5,549 nt of DNA, taken from an uncultured Saprospiraceae bacterium (GTDB taxonomy: Bacteria; Bacteroidota; Bacteroidia; Chitinophagales; Saprospiraceae). Positions 1 to 5,549 of the stretch are shown here, in pieces. Each line of letters begins with the position of its first letter. Position 1 is the first letter of the stretch. The notes under the pieces are model-generated. The model made no database searches, was not told where the DNA came from, and saw nothing but the letters and a program-made list of their open reading frames with translations. Position numbers and translations under genes: made by a program. Location of the stretch: the NCBI GenBank assembly GCA_937959375.1, contig CALGLS010000400.1, positions 1 to 5,549 of the forward strand, written 5' to 3'.

Positions 1-1
1 T

Positions 2-637
2 GAATCGAATGAACTCAATGTTGCAATCGAAAACACCACCTTTGAGGATGAAGGCGTTTATACTTTTTCGGTAATGGTGAATGAATGTACTCAGCTTGTC
101 GAAAGTATTTTTGTTGAGGTCTTGGGCGATCCTTTTGTTGATCTTGGTTCGGACACCACGCTTTGTGCTGGCTTACCAGTGACTTTGGATGCCACTGCTT
201 ATTTGTCTGATTACTTGTGGCAGGATGGGAGTACGGATTCTATTTTTGAAGTTAGCGAATCGGGGACCTACTCTGTCTTTGTAACTAATGGTTGTGGAAG
301 TTGGACGGACTTTATTGAGGTTGCTTATTTGAATGATTGTTTTGATTATTGCCCGATCTATTCACCTAATGCGATGAGTCCTAATTACGATGACGTTAAC
401 GATGGCTTTCGCCAAATGACGCCTTGTTTGGTGAATGATTATTCTTTACAGATTTTTAATCGTTGGGGTGAGTTGGTTTTTGAGTCGGATGCGATTGATG
501 TGCTTTGGGATGGTCGCTTTGAGGGTGAGGTGGTGGCGCAGGGTGTTTATGTTTGGGTGGCGCGTGGGCGTTTGGTTGATGATTATGGGGTGGAGCATGT
601 GGTTACGGAGCGTGGGAGTTTGGTTGTTTTGCGGTAG
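2..637 (+). CDS. C-terminal part of a secreted surface protein with a T9SS type B (gliding-motility-associated) sorting domain
   Basis: The reading frame is open from the left edge, so the N-terminus and signal peptide are missing; 211 residues are visible before the TAG at 635-637. Fragment residues 1-42 look like the end of one Ig/PKD-like beta-sandwich (GVYTFSVMVNECT). Residues 44-108 form a complete second one, with LGSDTTLCAG, YLWQDGSTDS and SGTYSVFVTNGCG, the usual pattern of tandem repeats in Bacteroidota adhesin-like proteins. Residues about 115-211 match the CHU_C/type B sorting domain: IYSPNAMSPN, then IFNRWGELVF, then WDGRFEGE, then GVYVWVARG, and a final GSLVVLR. In this family the domain directs Sec-exported proteins through the T9SS outer-membrane translocon to the cell surface or medium. 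The function of the upstream portion cannot be seen. The last 157 bases of the gene are about 80% G+T on this strand, well above the earlier part of the gene. The sorting-domain call is firm; the role of the whole protein is unknown. Confidence 0.9.
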   Translation, partial: ESNELNVAIENTTFEDEGVYTFSVMVNECTQLVESIFVEVLGDPFVDLGSDTTLCAGLPVTLDATAYLSDYLWQDGSTDSIFEVSESGTYSVFVTNGCGSWTDFIEVAYLNDCFDYCPIYSPNAMSPNYDDVNDGFRQMTPCLVNDYSLQIFNRWGELVFESDAIDVLWDGRFEGEVVAQGVYVWVARGRLVDDYGVEHVVTERGSLVVLR

Positions 638-640
638 TTT

Positions 641-815
641 TTTTTGAACCACATAAGGGAACAAAAGGAAACAAAAGTGTTTTATCGTGAAACGATCGTC
701 TAAGTTTTTTCGCTAATAGCAATTTAGGTTTTTCGAATACAGTTTTTATTTGCTCTCTGCGTCAGAAGGATCGTTTGTTTTCTTTTGTTTTCTTTTGTGA
801 CTTTTGTGGTAAAAA
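641..815. repeat. Long imperfect inverted repeat made of 10-base-spaced ACAAAAG units
   Basis: The left arm (648-677) starts ACCACATAAG and carries ACATAAG at 651, ACAAAAG at 661 and ACAAAAG at 671, exactly 10 bases apart. The right arm (782-810) carries CTTTTGT at 782, 792 and 801 and ends in GTGGT. By eye the arms are complementary at about 26 of 30 positions with one gap. Pairing can extend outward, T-tract 641-645 against A-tract 811-815, and inward, AAACGATC at 690-697 against GATCGTTT at 769-776. About 70 bases remain in the loop. It begins 3 bases after the stop of the surface-protein gene, so it could form a hairpin in the transcript and act as a terminator or RNA-stability element; that role is inferred. 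It resembles the dispersed 'AACCACATAGG'-type intergenic repeats I associate with Bacteroidota genomes, but copy number cannot be tested here. Confidence 0.75.
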
Positions 816-1078
816 TCACGCTCGATGGCAATCAAAAAAATAAGCGTATTATTAAAACAATTAGCCTCTAAAAAACCACCCTAAAATGAAAGTTAATCAG
901 TTAGTAGCTGTATCTATTTTTTGTTTCTGGCAAGAGCAACATAAAACACGGCACAGCACAAATATTACTTTCTTCATATTACAAACAGAGATAAAAAATT
1001 ATTACGAATAGATTTTCTTCTTTTCCTTGGTCACCCCAGCAAGATACCCCATCTTTACCCACAATTCAAAACCAACCA
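816..1078. other. Intergenic leader of the MATE gene, no recognisable gene
   Basis: This AT-rich stretch holds the presumed promoter and 5' untranslated region of the transporter gene. I found no clear Bacteroidota -7 element (TAnnTTTG); the nearest, TA at 915-916 followed by six T and G at 923, is one base too long. An ATG at 886 opens a 41-codon frame ending at 1011 with a hydrophobic start (MKVNQLVAVSIFCF). It has no recognisable continuation and is more likely chance than a gene. The sequence just before the transporter start is A/C-rich with no Shine-Dalgarno motif, as is normal in this phylum. Nothing else is evident. Confidence 0.5.
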
Positions 1079-2383
1079 ATGAACAAAGAAGTCCTCCGCC
1101 TAGCGATCCCCAATATCTTAAGTAATATCTCCGTTCCACTAATCAGTTCTGTAGACACAGCACTAACGGGACGGTTATCGGATGTACACCTAGGAGCAGT
1201 TGGAGTTGGTGCAATGATCTTCAATTTCTTGTATTGGAATTTTGGTTTTCTACGTATGGGTACCACGGGTATGACCGCACAAGCATTCGGTAGTAACGAT
1301 AAACCAAACATCATTCATACACTCGGACGAGCCTGCTTAGTAGTAGGAACCGTAGCAGCGATACTACTCGTTTTTCAAGTACCGATTGGAGAACTAAGTT
1401 TTAAGTTGATGAACATTTCTGAAACGCAGTATCCTTATATCGCTGAGTACTTTTACATCCGCATCTGGGCAGCACCAGCCACCTTAGGATTGATGGCGTT
1501 AATGGGTTGGTACTTTGGTATGCAAAATGCAATTTACCCTATGATACTCACCATCATTATTGCGGCAGTAAATATTATTTGCAGTTATGTTTTTGTAGTG
1601 CATTTGAAAATGGAAGTCGCAGGTGTCGCTTGGGGAACTGTGATTGCACAGTACGTTGGATTAATAGCAGGCATCGGTTTGTTTTTTAGTCGTTACCGAA
1701 ATTACTTTGAACATTATCAACGACAAGCTTTACTGACCATAAGCGAACTCAAAAAATTTCTAGTCATCAATCGCGATATTTTTATTCGCACCCTTTGCCT
1801 CACACTAATCTTTGGATTTTTCCATAGCCAGTCATCCGCAGAAGGTGAGCTACTCTTAGCAGTCAACGTAATCCTACTACAACTCGTCGGCTGGATGTCC
1901 TACGGCGTAGACGGTTTTGCCTTTGCAGCAGAAAGTCTGGTCGGTAAATACCAAGGTGCCAAAGACGGAAAGAATTTGCGCAAAGCCATCAAAAGCATTT
2001 TCATGATGGGCATGGGAATGGCTGTTATTTACTCCTTGATTTATTGGTTTTTCAGTTTACCAATTGTAGGTCTCTTCACCAAACAAACGCATGTCATTGA
2101 AGCCACACTCCCCTTCTTATTCTGGATGGTTTTATTCCCAATACTCGCCACGCCCTGCTATATCTGGGATGGTATTTTTGTCGGACTCACCGCCTCCCGT
2201 GCGATGCGCAATGGAATGCTACTAAGTTTAATCGCCTTTATTGCGACCTATTACATTGGTCTTCCTTACGGAAATCATGGGCTCTGGGCTGCCTTACTTG
2301 TGTTTATGGTAGCGAGAGGATTGATTCAATGGTGGATGTATTGGCGGGGATCTGCGGATTTGAGTGAAATGGTTGGGAATTAG
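1079..2383 (+). CDS. MATE family efflux transporter, DinF-like subfamily
   Basis: This complete 434-residue inner-membrane protein has the usual MATE length and about 12 hydrophobic segments in two homologous halves. The N-terminus is typical of the DinF branch: EVLRLAIPNILSNISVP (residues 4-20) leads into VDTALTGRL, then FNFLYWNFGFLRMGTTGMTA (residues 48-67) and QAFG. Asp26 in the first membrane segment sits where DinF-type transporters have a conserved cation-coupling Asp, and Pro11 is the usual helix-1 proline. The second half shows GVDGFAFAAESLVGK (276-290), the counterpart of the first-half motif, and its last membrane segments end near residue 422. MATE proteins export drugs, dyes or metabolites in exchange for H+ or Na+; the substrate here cannot be told. 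The ATG at 1079 is chosen because it places the conserved LRLAIPN motif at the expected distance from the N-terminus. The last codons and the TAG lie inside the left arm of the hexamer repeat element, so the very C-terminus (VGN) may be repeat-derived. Repeat elements on both sides argue that the gene is transcribed alone. Confidence 0.95.
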   Translation: MNKEVLRLAIPNILSNISVPLISSVDTALTGRLSDVHLGAVGVGAMIFNFLYWNFGFLRMGTTGMTAQAFGSNDKPNIIHTLGRACLVVGTVAAILLVFQVPIGELSFKLMNISETQYPYIAEYFYIRIWAAPATLGLMALMGWYFGMQNAIYPMILTIIIAAVNIICSYVFVVHLKMEVAGVAWGTVIAQYVGLIAGIGLFFSRYRNYFEHYQRQALLTISELKKFLVINRDIFIRTLCLTLIFGFFHSQSSAEGELLLAVNVILLQLVGWMSYGVDGFAFAAESLVGKYQGAKDGKNLRKAIKSIFMMGMGMAVIYSLIYWFFSLPIVGLFTKQTHVIEATLPFLFWMVLFPILATPCYIWDGIFVGLTASRAMRNGMLLSLIAFIATYYIGLPYGNHGLWAALLVFMVARGLIQWWMYWRGSADLSEMVGN

Positions 2384-2412
2384 AATGTGAATTAGAATTA
2401 GAGTTAGAATGG
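2377..2412 (+). repeat. Hexamer block 1: six GAATNN units
   Basis: Six consecutive hexamers read on this strand: GAATTA, GAATGT, GAATTA, GAATTA, GAGTTA, GAATGG. The first unit overlaps the last sense codon and the stop codon of the MATE gene (GGG AAT TAG). This block supplies most of the left inverted arm of the surrounding element. Confidence 0.8.
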
Positions 2413-2444
2413 CCTTCTTTCGCGGGCCCTCGGTCGTGGGGGAA

Positions 2445-2478
2445 ATTCCCATTCCCATTCCCATTCCCATTCCCATTC
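2445..2478 (-). repeat. Hexamer block 2: perfect ATTCCC array, about 5.7 copies
   Basis: Five perfect ATTCCC units plus ATTC lie in tandem; on the opposite strand this is a pure GAATGG run. Because the units are identical, this is the part of the element most likely to change copy number by slipped-strand replication. Its CCATTC units can also pair with GAATGG at 2407-2412, the end of block 1, giving an alternative smaller hairpin. Confidence 0.9.
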
Positions 2479-2525
2479 AAGAGGGGACATACGGTTCCCG
2501 CTGCGCTGTACCTTACCTAGTTGTT

Positions 2526-2539
2526 ATTCTACATAGAAT
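2526..2539. repeat. Short perfect palindrome ATTCTA-CA-TAGAAT
   Basis: A 6-base stem with a 2-base centre lies in the AT-rich right half of the composite element, about 100 bases before the Dna2-like gene. It could be an operator half-site pair or simply part of the repeat's folding. No regulator is visible in the window, so no role is assigned. Confidence 0.35.
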
Positions 2540-2570
2540 GGTATTTATTGTAGGTTTCACGATTAACGGG

Positions 2571-2618
2571 AAATTCTAATTCTAATTCACACTCTAATTC
2601 CCATTCCTATTCCCATTC
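2571..2618 (-). repeat. Hexamer block 3: eight GAATNN units on the opposite strand
   Basis: Read on the minus strand from 2618 down to 2571 the units are GAATGG, GAATAG, GAATGG, GAATTA, GAGTGT, GAATTA, GAATTA, GAATTT. Part of this block is the right inverted arm. On the plus strand it places TAA stops at 2583-2585 and 2595-2597 in the frame of the next gene, which fixes the earliest possible start of that gene. The block ends 21 bases before its ATG. Confidence 0.8.
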
Positions 2619-2639
2619 TTTTCCCTATTTTTACCACCT

Positions 2640-5549
2640 ATGAAAAATCAGGAACTTGCACGCTTATTCTTTAGGGAGGTCATGAAGGTAGATGAAGATG
2701 AGTCGATTAGCCTTTCGGAAAAAATCGAAGCGCTCTATCGTCAGTTGAATCAGTTATTTGTAGAAGCTACTAGAGAAGAGCAACTACAGTTTACGACCCT
2801 ATTTGCACGGATTGCTTTTGCGGGGCACAAATTCGATTTGAGTCGCCAATTGCAATTCTTTATCCATGAGTATAGAAGGCATGCAGTCAATCAGGTGATT
2901 CGCCAGAAGAAAGAAGTAATTCCTATGGAGGTGCTTTACAAACTAGGAATCAAAGCTGTCTCGGAATCCATCTCTGCCATTTACAGCCAAGAGATTCCTG
3001 AGGACTTAGACGAGATTGTACCACCTTTTGGATTTTACAAACAGGGGCCTACCGAAATTAAAAGTTTTATTGCTTCTTTGCGCGTAGTCGTTTTGGAAAT
3101 TGATCCTACCAAAGCACAGATGCTTGTTCGCGCAGAAGAGTATTCTCAAAAAGATATTTGGGTCCAATACAACATTGCAGACCGAAATGAAAACTTCAAT
3201 CCTAGCATCAAGGTTTTACAATATTATTTTGATTTTCCTGTAGTAGTCAACTTGCTTGATATTGAAGTTGACAAGGATGGAATCTTCCGTCCAAAAGCTT
3301 TTGTGATCGAACCAGATTATTTGATGGATGTTACTGCTGTCGCAGAATGTTTTAAAGATTTTGGCGCAGAACCCATGCTTTATCTTTTAAAAAAATATTT
3401 GCCATTTACTTACAGTCCACCATTAATGATTGGAAACATTGCCAATTTCTTTTTGGATGAACTGATGAGCAATCCGGATATCGGTTTTAGAGAAATTTTT
3501 CCAAAAGTATTTCGACTTAACCCGCTCGCCTTTTCCATTTTCTCTGATCGCGACATTCGCGAAATCATGGACAAATGTCAAAAGCATTTTATCAACCTAA
3601 AAACAATGGTGCATCAGGGTTTTGCCAAAAACGATATTGAAATTGCCAATTGTTTTTTAGAGCCTAGTTTTTATTCAGAGGCATATGGCTTGCAAGGTCG
3701 ACTCGATATTTTTCATCACAAGGCAGACAGCAACAGTAAAACTGCTATCGTCGAATTGAAAAGTGGAAAAACATTTAAACCCAACAAATGGGGCTTGAAT
3801 CAAAACCACTACATTCAAACGATGTTGTACGATTTGATGATTAAGTCGGTTTTTAAAAATGAATTTTCACCTACCAATTATATTCTTTACTCTGGTGTGG
3901 ATGATCGTAATTTGCGTTTTGCACCAGTAACCAAAGCACAACAATACGAAGCCCTCAATGTTCGTAATCAATTGGTCGCTATCGAATATGCATTGGCTAG
4001 AGGTGAGACGCGTTTGTTGAATAGGCTTTCGCCAAAACTCCTTCCGAGTGCCAAGGGATTTGTAGCCAGAGATATGACGCTTTTTGAAAAAGTGTATCAA
4101 GGCATGACGGTTTTGGAACAAAAATATTTCAACACCTTTTCTAGTTTTATTGCGAAGGAACATCGACTGGCCAAAACAGGTGTTCAAGGCATTGAAAAAA
4201 TAAACGGACTTGCTTCTTTGTGGTTAAATGACTTTGATGAAAAAAGAGAGAACTACGAAATTTTGAGTCACCTCGAAATCAATCAATTCGATTCAAAGGC
4301 AGAAAAACCTGTGATTGTTTTTAATCGCTCAGAAGGTACCAACCCATTAGCTAATTTCCGTAAAGGAGATATCGCCGTGCTGTATCCTTTCATTGAAAAA
4401 ACGGACACGGTCCTCAATAATCAAATTTTCAAATGTAGTATCACTGCGATGGATGAAGACACTGTAACTGTTCAACTTCGTTCGCCCCAATTCAATACTC
4501 GCTTGTTTGATGCAGGTACCCATTGGAATTTAGAACACGATCTTTTTGACTCGAGCTTTACAGGGATGTATCGTGGACTTTTTCAATTTGCGCAATTTCC
4601 AGATTACAAAAAGGAATTACTATTGACGCTCACTCCACCAAAGCAACCAGAGGAGATCATCATAGCACCTCCAAAAGAATTGACAGAAGAGCAGGGTATG
4701 ATTTTCCAAAAGGCATTGACTGCAAAAGATTACTTTCTACTTTGGGGCCCACCCGGCACTGGAAAAACGAGCATGATGCTCAAAAACATGGTCGGGTATT
4801 TACTCAACGAAACCGACGAAAATATTTTGCTTCTCGCTTATACCAATCGAGCAGTGGATGAAATTTGTGGTGCGATTGATAGTTTAGACAAACTAGCACA
4901 CAACGAATATATTCGAGTAGGTTCACGCAACTCTACCAACGAAAAATACCACGACCGATTACTCAACACGCTTTTGGATGACATCAACAATAGAGCTGAA
5001 CTAAAAGAGTTGTTGGAATCACATCGCATTTTTGTTGCAACGGTAGCTTCTATGGCCAACAAGCAAGAGTTGATGCACTTCAAAAAATTCCAACGGGTAA
5101 TCATCGATGAAGCGAGTCAAATACTAGAACCGATGGTTATTGGAATGCTCCCATTCTTTGAACGGTTTATTTTGATTGGTGACCATCAACAGTTGCCAGC
5201 GATTGTAGTACAAGATAAAGGGCAGTCAGAAATTGATGATGAAGATTTAAAAGCAATTGGTTTGAATGATTGTCGCAACTCTCTTTTTGAGCGACTGTAC
5301 AAACGTTGTATCGCTGAAAATTGGGATTGGGCTTACGCACAACTAAGTCATCAGGGCCGAATGCATGAGGAGGTCATGGAATTTTCCAGTGAACAATTTT
5401 ACCAAAATGCTTTAAAGGTTTTGCCGAAAGGCACTGCACGAAATATTGAACAAACGCGTGGCATCGATTGGAAACTACCTGAGCCTCCAACCAAACTGGA
5501 AGAGCAGCTTTCGATGCAACGTGTGCTCTTTGTGCCAACACAAACTGAC
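2640..5549 (+). CDS. Dna2-like nuclease-helicase: PD-(D/E)XK nuclease fused to an SF1 (Upf1-like) helicase, 3' end outside the window
   Basis: 970 codons are open to the right edge. ATG 2640 is the first ATG after in-frame stops at 2583 and 2595; the next in-frame ATG is 2682. Residues 1-200 are unrecognised and mostly helical-looking. Around 200-270 the end of an OB-type region leads into IEPDYLMDVTAVAECF (223-238) and MIGNIANFFLDEL (263-275), the layout that precedes the nuclease in Dna2. The nuclease core is LEPSFYSEAYGLQGRLD ending at Asp356, then VELKSGK with Glu372 and Lys374, then QTMLY (Gln393, Tyr397). A beta-barrel like helicase domain 1B follows at about 555-650 (FRKGDIAVLY; THWNLEHD). 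Helicase motifs: Q-motif Gln685, Walker A GPPGTGKT (703-710), Ia LLAYTNRAVDE (731-741), Walker B IIDEASQ (821-827), III GDHQQLPA (847-854), IV HQGRMHEE (904-911). Motifs V and VI must lie beyond the edge, so perhaps 150-200 residues are missing. Family members process DNA flaps and broken ends with ssDNA nuclease and 5'-3' helicase activity. There is no cysteine between 339 and 598, so the Dna2 iron-sulfur cluster is absent. A housekeeping repair role and a defence role are both possible. Confidence 0.93.
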   Translation, partial: MKNQELARLFFREVMKVDEDESISLSEKIEALYRQLNQLFVEATREEQLQFTTLFARIAFAGHKFDLSRQLQFFIHEYRRHAVNQVIRQKKEVIPMEVLYKLGIKAVSESISAIYSQEIPEDLDEIVPPFGFYKQGPTEIKSFIASLRVVVLEIDPTKAQMLVRAEEYSQKDIWVQYNIADRNENFNPSIKVLQYYFDFPVVVNLLDIEVDKDGIFRPKAFVIEPDYLMDVTAVAECFKDFGAEPMLYLLKKYLPFTYSPPLMIGNIANFFLDELMSNPDIGFREIFPKVFRLNPLAFSIFSDRDIREIMDKCQKHFINLKTMVHQGFAKNDIEIANCFLEPSFYSEAYGLQGRLDIFHHKADSNSKTAIVELKSGKTFKPNKWGLNQNHYIQTMLYDLMIKSVFKNEFSPTNYILYSGVDDRNLRFAPVTKAQQYEALNVRNQLVAIEYALARGETRLLNRLSPKLLPSAKGFVARDMTLFEKVYQGMTVLEQKYFNTFSSFIAKEHRLAKTGVQGIEKINGLASLWLNDFDEKRENYEILSHLEINQFDSKAEKPVIVFNRSEGTNPLANFRKGDIAVLYPFIEKTDTVLNNQIFKCSITAMDEDTVTVQLRSPQFNTRLFDAGTHWNLEHDLFDSSFTGMYRGLFQFAQFPDYKKELLLTLTPPKQPEEIIIAPPKELTEEQGMIFQKALTAKDYFLLWGPPGTGKTSMMLKNMVGYLLNETDENILLLAYTNRAVDEICGAIDSLDKLAHNEYIRVGSRNSTNEKYHDRLLNTLLDDINNRAELKELLESHRIFVATVASMANKQELMHFKKFQRVIIDEASQILEPMVIGMLPFFERFILIGDHQQLPAIVVQDKGQSEIDDEDLKAIGLNDCRNSLFERLYKRCIAENWDWAYAQLSHQGRMHEEVMEFSSEQFYQNALKVLPKGTARNIEQTRGIDWKLPEPPTKLEEQLSMQRVLFVPTQTD

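Larger units (their letters stand above)
2374..2603. repeat. Composite intergenic element with 29-base inverted arms (MITE-like or REP-like)
   Basis: The left arm (2374-2402) and right arm (2575-2603) are reverse complements at 28 of 29 positions; the single difference is GAATGT against GAGTGT. Both arms are themselves made of GAATNN hexamers. The core between them (about 170 bases) has a GC-rich part (2411-2442, with GGGCCC at 2424-2429), a hexamer array, a second GC-rich part (CGGTTCCCGCTGCGCTGTAC at 2492-2511), and an AT-rich part. TTCCCG (2495-2500) and CGGGAA (2567-2572) give a further inner pairing. There is no room for a transposase. I could not recognise a target-site duplication at the ends. 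A non-autonomous mobile element or a dispersed repetitive palindrome would both fit; a transcript hairpin ending the transporter mRNA is also possible. Confidence 0.65.

Noticed and set aside
446..664. Minus-strand open frame opposite the end of the surface-protein gene
   Set aside because: It is open only because the plus strand is extremely G+T-rich there; its product is a low-complexity His/Asn/Pro/Thr-rich string with no family pattern, and the plus-strand sorting domain is clear.
886..1011. A 41-codon frame in the leader of the MATE gene with a signal-peptide-like start
   Set aside because: The hydrophobic start is short, the rest has no recognisable pattern, and no upstream signal supports it; such frames arise easily by chance in AT-rich DNA.
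1066..1314. Minus-strand open frame overlapping the start of the MATE gene
   Set aside because: It is antisense to the conserved DinF-type N-terminus and has no recognisable motif.
2294..2476. Minus-strand open frame beginning with repeated Met-Gly
   Set aside because: The Met-Gly run is just a translation of the GAATGG hexamer array, and the rest lies opposite the MATE gene.
2445..2478. Tandem repeat considered as a CRISPR array
   Set aside because: The unit is a 6-base simple repeat with no spacers and no adjacent cas genes; the Cas4-like nuclease fold downstream belongs to a Dna2-type helicase fusion.
2521..2547. Possible promoter TTGTTA with TATTTA downstream, inside the composite element
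   Set aside because: The spacing is 15 bases, the boxes are poor, and it does not match the Bacteroidota TTTG/TAnnTTTG form; not strong enough to list.
3867..4187. Minus-strand open frame of 106 codons within the Dna2-like gene
   Set aside because: It lies fully opposite the continuous Dna2-like coding frame and shows no domain pattern. The same applies to 4838-5104 on the minus strand.

Overview
The window looks like a piece of a Bacteroidota chromosome, probably from the Saprospira/Lewinella side of the phylum. The main reason is the first gene, which ends in a type B sorting domain of the type IX secretion system (T9SS, the gliding-motility-associated 'CHU_C' domain); that system is confined to Bacteroidota. 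Start codons without a Shine-Dalgarno sequence and an AT-leaning composition also fit. The family-level placement is a guess.

Layout, all genes on the + strand. Positions 2-637 hold the 3' end of a secreted, repeat-containing surface protein with its C-terminal sorting signal. Positions 638-1078 are intergenic. Their first part is a long imperfect inverted repeat (641-815) built from ACAAAAG-like units spaced 10 bases apart, and the rest shows nothing I can name. Positions 1079-2383 encode a complete DinF-type MATE membrane transporter. Positions 2374-2618 form a composite repetitive element with three blocks of a GAATNN hexamer and near-perfect 29-base inverted arms; the transporter's stop codon lies inside its left arm. 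Positions 2640-5549 hold a 970-codon reading frame that runs off the right edge: a Dna2-like protein with an OB-type region, a PD-(D/E)XK nuclease and a superfamily 1 (Upf1-like) helicase.

The three genes do not form an obvious pathway: cell-surface export cargo, small-molecule efflux, and DNA processing. The two repeat elements separate them, so I read them as three independent transcription units rather than an operon. The most notable items are the Dna2-like enzyme, which keeps the nuclease core but lacks the cysteine pattern of the Dna2/Cas4 iron-sulfur cluster and has Asn where a conserved His is expected, and the hexamer-based element between the transporter and this gene. I see no RNA gene, CRISPR array, transposase or defence-island marker. 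The window ends before any downstream neighbour of the Dna2-like gene, so its genomic role cannot be judged from context.
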